From Scatocola faecipullorum (GTDB lineage Bacteria > Pseudomonadota > Alphaproteobacteria > RF32 > CAG-239): a stretch of 24,195 bases of DNA. The stretch is taken from positions 1 to 24,195 of the forward strand of contig DVNC01000026.1 of the NCBI GenBank assembly GCA_018714685.1, given 5' to 3'. The notes beneath the pieces are model-generated. The model ran no database searches, had not been told where the DNA came from, and saw only the letters and a list, made by a program, of their open reading frames with translations. Below are positions 1 to 8,800 of the stretch, piece after piece (positions within the stretch are counted from its first letter, which is position 1; every line of letters starts with the position of its first letter). Made by a program: the position numbers and the translations under genes.

Positions 1-25
1 TTTCGCCGAAAAGCACTGGCGGAAA

Positions 26-50
26 GAAAACAATCCGGTGAATTGTTTTC
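26..50. repeat. Perfect 9-bp inverted repeat
   Basis: GAAAACAAT at 26-34 and ATTGTTTTC at 42-50 are exact reverse complements around a 7-base loop. No T-run adjoins it in the orientation of the neighbouring gene, so it is not a typical intrinsic terminator. Confidence 0.6.
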
Positions 51-193
51 TGACAACAGACAAAGTTTGTTGATTTTCAAGCTAGCGGCAGCGAAGCAGA
101 GAAAATGTTACAAACTGTTTTACTGCTGTGAGAAGCGATAGCGCAATAAAACAACAGTTCAGTCGGAATTGGCAGAAGTACGTGATTGCTAAG

Positions 194-221
194 TAAAAAT
201 AACAACAATTTGTTATTTTTA
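194..221. repeat. Perfect 11-bp A/T hairpin
   Basis: TAAAAATAACA at 194-204 pairs exactly with TGTTATTTTTA at 211-221 around a 6-base loop. It lies about 120 bases after the stop codon of the minus-strand lipoprotein gene. It could act as an mRNA 3'-end stabiliser or a weak terminator. Confidence 0.6.
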
Positions 222-235
222 TCTGTAAAATCTTG

Positions 236-268
236 GCTGTCTTATTAAGCAAGACAGCAAACGCTGTC
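236..268 (-). repeat. Three-arm hairpin set with mutually exclusive pairings
   Basis: GCTGTCTT at 236-243 is the reverse complement of AAGACAGC at 251-258. The GACAGC part of that middle arm can instead pair with GCTGTC at 263-268. Only one of the two hairpins can form at a time. This is an attenuator-like arrangement, but no gene that it would control is recognisable downstream in the window. Confidence 0.5.
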
Positions 269-340
269 AAAGCAAAATTAGATACCCGAGTGCAGCTTTC
301 GGCCCGAAGACAACGCACTAATCGACCATTATACAAGTTT

Positions 341-979
341 TTACTGAAGGTTGATGAGCGTGATTTCCACCCGCCTGTTCTGTTCTCTGCCGGCTGCCGT
401 TGCATTGGAGGCAATCGGATTATTCGGTCCCATTCCGGTTACCGACAAACGGTTAGCCGCCACACCGCGATTTTGCAGATAAGTTGCAACCGCCTGCGCG
501 CGCTTCAACGACAGTTGATTATTATAGGCAACCGTCCCCGTATTGTCGGTATAGCCGACAATCTGAACCGCCGTTTTATTATATTCTTTAATAACCTTGG
601 CTACAGAATCCAACACCCGGTTAAAGGATGTTTGGAAAACAGCAGAATCTGTCGCAAAAGTAATATTGCTCGGCATAATCAAACGCACCTGTCCGTTCAT
701 TTCCTGAACCTGAACACCGGTACCGACCAGTTCCTGACGCAGTCTGCGGGCCTGAATATCCATATAACCGCCGGTAGCCGCGCCACCGGCCGCACCGATG
801 CCGGCACCGATTAAAGCGCCTTTTTCACCGCCGACCAATGCGCCGATACCCGCTCCGGCAACCGCTCCGATACCGGTTCCCCACGCTGTTTTGGAAACCT
901 TGCTCTCCCCGGTATAGGGATCAGTTGCGCAAGCCGCCAGCAAAGACAGTGCCGCAACAGACATAATCAGTTTTTTCAT
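341..979 (-). CDS. OmpA-family outer-membrane lipoprotein (YiaD-like)
   Basis: This is a 212-residue envelope protein expected to be lipid-anchored in the outer membrane and to bind peptidoglycan. Residues 1-17 form a lipoprotein signal peptide: a basic MKK start, a hydrophobic core and the lipobox LAAC, with Cys17 as the lipidated residue. Residues about 33-72 are a glycine-zipper segment with repeated GAGIGA-type motifs. Residues about 105-212 are an OmpA C-terminal domain with the diaminopimelate-binding pair Asp145 (GYTDNTG) and Arg160 (LSLKRAQ), and the closing REQNRRVEI motif. The order of signal, glycine zipper and OmpA domain matches the YiaD type of E. coli. AGGAG stands 7 bases before the ATG, so the start is well supported. 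It is transcribed alone: the upstream gene ends in a terminator at 1085-1113, and a weak promoter is at 1010-1038. The family is certain; the exact orthologue is not. Confidence 0.93.
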   Translation of the reverse strand: MKKLIMSVAALSLLAACATDPYTGESKVSKTAWGTGIGAVAGAGIGALVGGEKGALIGAGIGAAGGAATGGYMDIQARRLRQELVGTGVQVQEMNGQVRLIMPSNITFATDSAVFQTSFNRVLDSVAKVIKEYNKTAVQIVGYTDNTGTVAYNNQLSLKRAQAVATYLQNRGVAANRLSVTGMGPNNPIASNATAAGREQNRRVEITLINLQ

Positions 980-1009
980 CTTCTTATCTCCTTTTGTTAA
1001 ACTGTCATT

Positions 1010-1038
1010 ACTTTACTTTTTCCGCCGCCAAAAAACAA
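1010..1038 (-). promoter_or_regulatory. Candidate sigma70-type promoter for the OmpA lipoprotein gene
   Basis: Reading the minus strand, TTGTTT (1038-1033) is followed after 17 bases by TAAAGT (1015-1010), about 30 bases before the ATG. The same hexamers, spacing and preceding GGC recur at the UvrA-like gene promoter (17411-17439), which raises confidence slightly. Confidence 0.45.
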
Positions 1039-1084
1039 GCCATTTTATAAAGCAGCAAAAATTTTCGGCTGAAATTCCCTATAC

Positions 1085-1113
1085 AAAAAACCCTGTGAGA
1101 AAATCTCACAGGG
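1085..1113 (-). terminator. Intrinsic terminator of the small gene at 1142-1444
   Basis: CCCTGTGAG (1091-1099) and CTCACAGGG (1105-1113) form a perfect 9-bp stem with a 5-base loop. It is followed on the minus strand by six T (1090-1085). It lies about 28 bases after the stop codon and isolates the lipoprotein gene downstream. Confidence 0.9.
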
Positions 1114-1141
1114 CTTGTAATGCTTTTTTCTGGCTTAAGCT

Positions 1142-1444
1142 TTACTTAAAACATGGTGCTGCGACTTTGACCAACATTTTCCAAAACTCCGACAGCAGAA
1201 TTCTTCGCTGAATATCCTGCTTGCCGATTCCTTCCAAATGCGAAGCTTCATAACCGGCAGCCATTTGATGACGGCTGATACGCGTTCGCAGCAACAGACG
1301 CTGATACTTCGTCAAACCGCGAATGTACTCGGCAACTTCTTCGGCTTCAAGATTAATAACCTGAACGTAAGCACCGTTCTGAAAACTTACCACCTGAGGC
1401 TTATTCTCCTCGAGAAGGCCTCCCAAAAATTCTTTAGCATTCAT
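1142..1444 (-). CDS. Small conserved-looking hypothetical protein (100 aa)
   Basis: I do not recognise this protein. It is 100 residues, soluble and mixed-charge, with no signal peptide or membrane segment. Residues about 30-80 look helical and carry an Arg-rich stretch (LRTRISRH). One cysteine lies next to the C-terminus (APCFK). Support for it being real: a good promoter at 1541-1569 (TTGATT, 17 bases, TATAGT), a strong dedicated terminator at 1085-1113, and no overlap with another gene. The ATG at 1444 has no Shine-Dalgarno sequence; a T-rich leader runs straight into it, so translation may rely on an unstructured AT-rich leader. A later start is possible. It lies directly downstream of rpoC but is separated from it by the rpoC terminator, so it is an independent unit. 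Confidence 0.7.
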   Translation of the reverse strand: MNAKEFLGGLLEENKPQVVSFQNGAYVQVINLEAEEVAEYIRGLTKYQRLLLRTRISRHQMAAGYEASHLEGIGKQDIQRRILLSEFWKMLVKVAAPCFK

Positions 1445-1540
1445 AACTAAAAAAAAATTTTAAAACGTTAATAATATATAATAAACCGCCGTAACGCGGT
1501 GAATATCCCAATAGCATCTAAATAATTTTGAATTAAGATA

Positions 1541-1569
1541 ACTATAGTCGGTTAAATTCTGATAATCAA
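1541..1569 (-). promoter_or_regulatory. Promoter for the 100-aa gene
   Basis: On the minus strand TTGATT (1569-1564), a 17-base spacer and TATAGT (1546-1541) make a near-consensus sigma70 promoter. It starts a leader of about 90 bases that contains a small ACCGC/GCGGT dyad near 1485-1500. Confidence 0.6.
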
Positions 1570-1606
1570 GAACAAATTTTGTCCATATACCGTTTTCTCA
1601 CTCGGC

Positions 1607-1642
1607 AAACAAAAAGGGCTCTGAAAAAATCAGAGCCCTTTT
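1607..1642 (-). terminator. Intrinsic terminator of rpoC
   Basis: AAAAGGGCTCTGA (1612-1624) pairs perfectly with TCAGAGCCCTTTT (1630-1642) around an AAAAA loop. A T-rich tail follows on the minus strand. It lies 21 bases after the rpoC stop codon and ends the rpoBC unit. Confidence 0.92.
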
Positions 1643-1662
1643 GGTTAAATAAGGTTTGACCC

Positions 1663-4600
1663 CTATTCGGCAGAAGATTCGTCAGTGCCGGTTGCGGCAA
1701 CAGCGGCATGCTGTTCCAACTGAGCCTGAGCCGCCTCTTCCTTGAGCGACAGAATTTCCTTGTCGTTCTGGGCGGCAACCTTCTTCAGTGCCCGCAGAAC
1801 CGTACCGGTACCGGCCGGAATCAAACGACCGACGATAACGTTCTCTTTCAGACCGCTCAGTTTGTCAACCTTGCCCTCAACCGCAGCTTCGGTCAGAACA
1901 CGGGTCGTCTCCTGGAACGATGCGGCTGAAATGAAGGACTTGGTCTGCAACGAAGCCTTGGTAATACCGAGCAGGATCGGATCGGCCTGAGCCGGTGTTC
2001 CGTTCTCGGCAATAACTTTGGCATTTTCGGCCTCAAACACGTCACGGTCAACCTGCTCGCCGATCAGGAAAGTCGTATCTCCCGGAACGGTGACTTCAAC
2101 CTTGCGCAGCATCTGCGAAACGATAACTTCAATATGCTTATCGTTAATCTTAACGCCTTGCAGACGGTAAACGTCCTGAACTTCCTTAACCAGATATTCG
2201 GCCAGTTTCTCAACCCCGAGAACACGCAGAATATCATGCGGCGCCGGAGTACCTTCAACCAGCATATCGCCTTTCTTGACAATATCGCCGTCCTGAACCA
2301 CCAGATGGCGGCCTTTCGGAATCAGATATTCAATCGGTTCGCCTTTCTGCGGCACAACCGTAATCCGCTGTTTGGCCTTGTAGTCCTTGCCGAATTCAAC
2401 CATACCGTCAATATCGGAAATAATCGCGGCATCTTTCGGACGGCGGGCTTCAAACAGCTCGGCAACGCGCGGCAGACCGCCGGTAATATCTTTAGTCTTG
2501 GAGCTTTCCCGCGGAATACGCGCGATAACGTCACCGACTTTGACTTCCGCACCGTTGTCAACGGTCAGAATGGCGTCAACCGACAGATAGTAGCGGACTT
2601 CCTTACCGTTATCATAAGTAACCGGTTTGCCTTTGGCATCTTTCAGCATAATGCTCGGTTTCAAACCGGCGCTGCTGGAATTTGAACGCCAGTCAACAAC
2701 CACCTTGGAAACGATACCGGTCGTTTCGTCAACGGTTTCCTTAACCGAAACATTGTTGATGAGGTCAACCAGTTCGGCCTGACCGGCTTTTTCCGAAATA
2801 ACCGGAATTGTAAACGGATCCCACTCGGCCACTTTCTGCCCTTTCTTAACCTTGGAGCCTTCGGCCGCCAGAATCTTGGTACCGTAAGGAACATGGTGGC
2901 GTGATTTTTCACGGCCCTGAGCATCCTCAATAACAATTTCGCAGTTACGCGACAGAACAATGCCGTTGCCCTCGGAATCGATAACCAGATGTTTGTTTTC
3001 CAGTTTCAGCACACCGGCAAACGGAACTTCAACCGAAGCCTGTTCGGCAGACTTGGAAGCCGCACCACCGATGTGGAAGGTTCTCATCGTCAGCTGGGTA
3101 CCCGGTTCACCGATTGACTGAGCCGCAATAACACCGACGGCTTCACCGATATTAACCGGCGTACCGCGAGCCAGGTCACGGCCGTAGCAGGCGGCACAAA
3201 TGCCGTTCTCGGCTTCACAGGTCAGAACCGAACGGATTTTAACCTGTTCAACACCGGCAGCTTCAACGACTTCAACATCGTTCTCGTCAATCAGTTTGCC
3301 TTTGTGAACCAGAACTTCACCGGTTTCAGGATGAATAATGTCTTCCTGAATGGTACGGCCCAGAATACGTTCACCGATGGAAACGATAACGTTACCGCCG
3401 TCAACAACCGGACGGACGATAATGCCGCGCTCGGTGCCGCAGTCGGTTTCGGTAACGACAACGTCTTGAGCAACGTCAACCAAACGACGGGTCAGATAAC
3501 CGGAGTTAGCGGTCTTCAAGGCCGTATCCGCCAAACCTTTACGGGCACCGTGGGTAGAATTGAAGTATTCCAACACCGTCAGGCCTTCTTTAAAGTTTGA
3601 AATAATCGGCTGTTCAATAATTTCGCCGCTCGGTTTGGCCATCAAACCGCGCATACCGGCAACCTGACGCATTTGGGCGGCAGAACCGCGGGCGCCGGAG
3701 TGAGCCATCATATAAACCGAGTTGATGTAACCATGGTCGATTTTGGAAATGTTCTTCATCATTTCGTCAGCGACCTTATCCGTGCAGGCAGCCCAGATAT
3801 CGATAACCTTGTTGTACTTTTCGCCTTTGGTAATCAAACCGTTCTGATACTGCTGTTCAAATTCCTTAACCTGTTTTTCGGTCTCGGCAATCAGTTCTTT
3901 CTTGGCATCAGGAACAATCAGGTCGTCCTTACCGAAAGAAATACCGGCCTTGCAGGCATTGGTAAAGCCTAAGGTCATAATCTTGTCAACAAACAAGACG
4001 GTTTCCTTCTGGCCGCAGTGACGGTAAACGATGTCAATGATTTCACCGATTTCCTTCTTACGAATCAAACGGTTAACCAAAGAGAACGGTACGTTTTTAT
4101 GTTTCGGCAAAATCTGCGAAACGATAATACGTCCGGCCGTGGTTTCAACCAAACCGTATTTCAGTTCCCCATTGTCATCGACATATTCCATCCGGCATTT
4201 GATTTTGGCGTGCATATCAAGGAATTTGTTGTCCAAAGCCATCTGAACTTCGTCAAAATCGGCATAGACGGAGCCTTCGCCGGCAACACCTTCAGCCTCG
4301 TAGGTCAGGTAATAGATACCCAGCACCATATCTTGGGACGGAACCACGATCGGTTTGCCCGAAGCAGGAGACAGAATGTTGTTGGTAGACATCATCAGCA
4401 CGCGGGCTTCCAACTGAGCCTCAACCGACAACGGAACGTGAACGGCCATTTGGTCACCGTCGAAGTCGGCGTTGAACGCGGTACAAACCAGCGGATGCAG
4501 ATGGATAGCTTTACCTTCGACCAGAACCGGTTCAAAAGCCTGAATACCCAAACGGTGCAACGTCGGAGCACGGTTCAGCAAAACCGGATGTTCGCGAATG

Positions 4601-5847
4601 ACTTCTTCCAGAATATCCCAAACTTCCGGACGTTCTTTTTCAACCATGCGTTTGGCCGCTTTAATCGTCGTTGCGTGTCCGTACAGTTCCAGTTTGGCAT
4701 AGACGAAAGGCTTAAACAGTTCCAGAGCCATCTTCTTCGGCAAACCGCACTGGTGCAGTTTCAATTCCGGACCGACGGTAATAACCGAACGGCCTGAATA
4801 GTCAACACGTTTACCCAACAGGTTCTGACGGAAACGACCCTGCTTACCTTTCAGCATATCCGACAGGGATTTCAGCGGACGTTTGTTGGTACCGGTAATC
4901 GCACGGGCGCGACGACCGTTGTCAAACAAAGCATCGACCGATTCCTGCAGCATGCGTTTTTCGTTGCGGATAATGATATCCGGCGCATGCAGTTCGATTA
5001 ATCTCTTCAGACGGTTGTTGCGGTTAATGACGCGGCGGTACAAATCGTTCAAATCCGAAGTTGCAAACCGACCGCCGTCCAGCGGAACCAACGGACGCAG
5101 TTCAGGCGGAATAACCGGCAGAACATCCAGAATCATCCATTCCGGCTTGGTATTCGAATCAATGAATGCCTCAATGATTTTCAAACGTTTAATCAGCTTT
5201 TTGCGTTTGGCTTCGGAACTGCTGTCCTTCAGCTCTTCGCGAATAGCCTTGCGTTCGGCTTCCAAATCAATCTGAGACAGAATTTCTTTCAAAGCCTCGG
5301 CACCGATGCCGGCCCGGAAAGAATCTTCACCGTATTCGTCAATAGCTTCCTGATACTGTTCTTCGCTCAGCAACTCATTGACCGACAACGGAGTCAATCC
5401 CGGTTCAATAACGATGTAGCTTTCGAAATACAAAACGCGTTCCAAAGACTTCATCGGAATATCGGTAATCAGCGCAATGCGGGACGGCAGAGACTTCAGG
5501 AACCAGATATGCGCAACCGGCGCCGCCAGTTCAATATGTCCCATACGTTCGCGGCGGACTTTGGACAGCGTAACTTCCACGCCGCACTTTTCGCAGACAA
5601 CGCCGCGATATTTCATGCGTTTGTATTTGCCGCACAAGCATTCGTAGTCTTTAACCGGACCGAAGATGCGGGCACAGAACAAACCGTCCCGCTCCGGCTT
5701 AAATGTACGATAGTTAATCGTCTCCGGCTTTTTGACCTCGCCGTATGACCAGGAACGAATCTGTTCAGGCGAAGCAATCGAGATTTTAATTTGGTCAAAG
5801 GATTCGGCTGAAACCTGCTGGCCAAAAAATTTCATAATATCATTCAT
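1663..5847 (-). CDS. rpoC: DNA-directed RNA polymerase subunit beta'
   Basis: This is the largest catalytic subunit of RNA polymerase and forms one pincer of the clamp together with beta. The 1394 residues are close to the 1407 of E. coli. The N-terminal zinc-binding domain has Cys70, Cys72, Cys85 and Cys88. The active-site motif NADFDGDQM begins at Asn459, giving the Mg-chelating Asp461, Asp463 and Asp465. The second zinc site is Cys803, Cys877, Cys884 and Cys887, offset by 11 from E. coli. The trigger-loop/bridge region (MRTFHIGG) follows, and the tail is rich in acidic residues and alanine. It lies 20 bases after rpoB, with AAGGAG before the ATG, so the two are cotranscribed and matched in dosage. 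A strong terminator follows at 1607-1642. No disruption or insertion is visible. Confidence 0.99.
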   Translation of the reverse strand: MNDIMKFFGQQVSAESFDQIKISIASPEQIRSWSYGEVKKPETINYRTFKPERDGLFCARIFGPVKDYECLCGKYKRMKYRGVVCEKCGVEVTLSKVRRERMGHIELAAPVAHIWFLKSLPSRIALITDIPMKSLERVLYFESYIVIEPGLTPLSVNELLSEEQYQEAIDEYGEDSFRAGIGAEALKEILSQIDLEAERKAIREELKDSSSEAKRKKLIKRLKIIEAFIDSNTKPEWMILDVLPVIPPELRPLVPLDGGRFATSDLNDLYRRVINRNNRLKRLIELHAPDIIIRNEKRMLQESVDALFDNGRRARAITGTNKRPLKSLSDMLKGKQGRFRQNLLGKRVDYSGRSVITVGPELKLHQCGLPKKMALELFKPFVYAKLELYGHATTIKAAKRMVEKERPEVWDILEEVIREHPVLLNRAPTLHRLGIQAFEPVLVEGKAIHLHPLVCTAFNADFDGDQMAVHVPLSVEAQLEARVLMMSTNNILSPASGKPIVVPSQDMVLGIYYLTYEAEGVAGEGSVYADFDEVQMALDNKFLDMHAKIKCRMEYVDDNGELKYGLVETTAGRIIVSQILPKHKNVPFSLVNRLIRKKEIGEIIDIVYRHCGQKETVLFVDKIMTLGFTNACKAGISFGKDDLIVPDAKKELIAETEKQVKEFEQQYQNGLITKGEKYNKVIDIWAACTDKVADEMMKNISKIDHGYINSVYMMAHSGARGSAAQMRQVAGMRGLMAKPSGEIIEQPIISNFKEGLTVLEYFNSTHGARKGLADTALKTANSGYLTRRLVDVAQDVVVTETDCGTERGIIVRPVVDGGNVIVSIGERILGRTIQEDIIHPETGEVLVHKGKLIDENDVEVVEAAGVEQVKIRSVLTCEAENGICAACYGRDLARGTPVNIGEAVGVIAAQSIGEPGTQLTMRTFHIGGAASKSAEQASVEVPFAGVLKLENKHLVIDSEGNGIVLSRNCEIVIEDAQGREKSRHHVPYGTKILAAEGSKVKKGQKVAEWDPFTIPVISEKAGQAELVDLINNVSVKETVDETTGIVSKVVVDWRSNSSSAGLKPSIMLKDAKGKPVTYDNGKEVRYYLSVDAILTVDNGAEVKVGDVIARIPRESSKTKDITGGLPRVAELFEARRPKDAAIISDIDGMVEFGKDYKAKQRITVVPQKGEPIEYLIPKGRHLVVQDGDIVKKGDMLVEGTPAPHDILRVLGVEKLAEYLVKEVQDVYRLQGVKINDKHIEVIVSQMLRKVEVTVPGDTTFLIGEQVDRDVFEAENAKVIAENGTPAQADPILLGITKASLQTKSFISAASFQETTRVLTEAAVEGKVDKLSGLKENVIVGRLIPAGTGTVLRALKKVAAQNDKEILSLKEEAAQAQLEQHAAVAATGTDESSAE

Positions 5848-5867
5848 ATTCGTAAAACTCCTTTACC

Positions 5868-8800
5868 TTAAACTTCTTCGTTCAACAATTCGACATTGAG
5901 GCAGAGAGATTTGATTTCTTTAACCAAAACGTTAAAGGATTCCGGAACGCCGGCTTCAAATCCGTCATCGCCGCGGACGATTGCTTCATAAACTTTGGTA
6001 CGGCCGTTTACGTCATCCGACTTAACCGTCAGCATTTCCTGCAGGGTATAAGCGGCACCGTAAGCTTGCAGCGCCCAAACTTCCATTTCACCGAAACGTT
6101 GTCCGCCGAATTGAGCCTTACCACCCAGCGGCTGCTGGGTAACCAGGCTGTACGGACCGACCGAACGGGCGTGCATCTTTTCGTCAACGATGTGGTGCAG
6201 TTTAATCATATAAATCGTACCGACGGTAACCTTACGGTCAAACTTCTCACCGGTGCGGCCGTCATACAGGTCAATCTGACCTGAAGTCGGCAAACCTGCC
6301 AGTTCCAGCATGTTGTTGATATCGTCTTCATGAGCGCCGTCAAAGACCGGTGTAGCCATCGGCACGCCGTTTTTGAGGTTGGAAATCATTTCCAGCTTCT
6401 CGGCTTCATTCATCGGCTCAATATCATTTTTATACTGCTTTTCACCGTAAATTGCCTTCAGTTTGGCATTGAGTTCATCAATGGTTTTCTCGCCGCGCTT
6501 ATACTGTTCGCACATCTCGTTCAGCTGTTTGCCCAGCTCGCTGGCAGCCCAGCCGAGGTGCGTTTCCAGAATTTGTCCGACGTTCATACGGGAAGGCACG
6601 CCCAACGGGTTCAACACGATGTCAACCGGGGTGCCGTCTTCCATATACGGCATATCCTGCAACGGCAGAACGCGGGAAATCGTACCTTTGTTACCGTGGC
6701 GTCCGGCAATCTTATCGCCGGTTTGAATTTTACGCTTGGTCGCAATGAAGACTTTAACCATCTTCAAAACGCCCGGCAGCAAATCATCGCCGCGCTGTAC
6801 TTTTTCAACCTTGTTTTCAAAGTGTTTCTGAACCTTTTCGACGCGGGCGTCAAAAGCAGCCAGAAATTCTTCGATACGGGCCATGACTTCTTCGTCTTTA
6901 ACCACAATCTTACGCCACTGTGAAGACGGAACGGCAGACAGAACCTCTTCGGTAATCGTCGCATTCTTGGCAATGCCCTTCGGCGCGTCAACCACTTTCT
7001 GTCCCATCAGCATCGACTGCAGACGAGCTTCGAAAGAACGGCGGATGATTGCGATTTCATCATCACGGTCTTTGGCCAGCTGGGAGATTTCTTCCTGCTC
7101 AATGGACAGTGCACGTTCATCCTTTTCGACACCGCGGCGTGAAAAGACATGAACGTCAACCACGATACCTTCAATACCCGGCTGAACACGCAGGGAAGTA
7201 TCGCGAACGTCACTGGCTTTTTCGCCGAAGATGGCGCGCAGCAGTTTCTCTTCCGGCGTAACCGGAGATTCGCCTTTCGGCGTAACCTTACCGACCAGAA
7301 TGTCACCGGCCTTAACCTCAGCACCGATGTAAACGATACCGGCTTCATCCAAATTGCGCAGGGCTTCTTCACCGACGTTAGGAATATCGCGGGTGATTTC
7401 TTCCTGACCCAATTTGGTATCGCGGGCCATAACTTCAAATTCTTCGATATGCAGTGAAGTCAGCACGTCATTACGGGAGATGTTTTCTGACAGCAGAATG
7501 GCATCTTCGTAGTTCAAACCGTTCCACGGCATAAAGGCAACCAGCAGATTGCGTCCCAGAGCCAGCTCGCCCATATCGGTGCACGGACCGTCGGCCATAA
7601 TGTCGCCGGCTTTGACATGGTCGCCGACTTTAACCAGCGGAACCTGATTGATACAGGTATTCTGGTTGGAGCGGCGGAACTTCTGCAATTTATAAATTTC
7701 AACACCGGCATCGGCCACATTGTCGTTCAAAGAACGAACAACGATACGGTTGGCATCGACGGCATCGACAATACCGTCATATTTGGCAACGACAGTTGCA
7801 CCGGAATCTTTGGCCACCGTTGCTTCCATACCGGTACCGACCAGCGGAGCTTCCGAACGCAGCAAAGGCACACCTTGGCGCTGCATGTTCGCACCCATCA
7901 ACGCACGGTTCGCGTCATCGTTTTCCAGGAACGGAATCAACGCAGTAGCGACCGAAACCAATTGTTGCGGAGAAACGTCGATGAAATCGACTTCTTCCGG
8001 ATGAGCAAATTCAAATTCACCGGCTTTGCGGCAGGCAATCAGGTCATTTTCAAAATGGCCGTCATCTTTAACCTTGGCATTGGCCTCGGCAATTTTGAAC
8101 TTGCCTTCTTCATTGGCGGACAAATAAACAACTTCGTTGGTAACCACGCCATTGACAACCTTGCGGTACGGGCATTCAATAAAGCCGTATTTGTTAATGC
8201 GGGCATAGGTTGACAACGAGTTAATCAAACCGATGTTCGGACCTTCCGGCGTTTCAATCGGGCAGATACGTCCGTAGTGGGTCGGATGCACGTCGCGGAC
8301 TTCAAAGCCTGCACGGTCACGGGACAAACCGCCCGGCCCCAAAGCAGACAAACGGCGCTTGTGCGTAATTTCCGACAACGGGTTATTCTGATCCATAAAC
8401 TGAGACAGCTGAGAAGAACCGAAGAATTCGCGGATAACCGACGCAATCGGCTTGGCATTGACCAAATCCTGCGGTTTAACGTTATTCAGCGATTCGGAGC
8501 TCATTCTTTCGCGAATAGCGCGTTCCATACGCAGCAATCCCATACGATACTGATTTTCCATCAATTCGCCGACCGAACGGACACGACGGTTGCCGAGGTG
8601 GTCAATATCGTCAACTTCCCCTTTGCCATCACGCAGTTCAACCAAACGCTTGACAATACGCAGAATATCGTCTTTACGCAGCGTGCGGTAAGTATCCGGC
8701 GCATCTTCAAAAGAAATGTCCAAAGCAACATTCATCTTCACACGACCGACAGACGACAGGTCATAACGGTCATTGTCAAAGAACAGGGAACGGAACAGCT

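Larger units (their letters stand above)
1..340. other. Hairpin-rich non-coding region downstream of the OmpA lipoprotein gene
   Basis: I see no credible gene here. Open frames cross it on both strands, but they have no family resemblance and run into the antisense of the lipoprotein gene. The stretch is dense in perfect inverted repeats (26-50, 194-221, 236-268) and has a longer imperfect one around 110-155. No canonical T-tailed terminator for the upstream lipoprotein gene is visible. The density of dyads looks like an intergenic repeat or a processed 3' UTR rather than ordinary spacer; that is inference. Confidence 0.5.

Noticed and set aside
82..814. Open frames on both strands crossing the left-end hairpin region and the lipoprotein gene
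   Set aside because: They overlap the well-supported lipoprotein gene out of frame, have low-complexity composition, and cross several perfect inverted repeats.
4018..4797. Plus-strand open frame (259 codons) opposite rpoC
   Set aside because: It is antisense to the active-site region of rpoC, which must be coding, and has no independent support.
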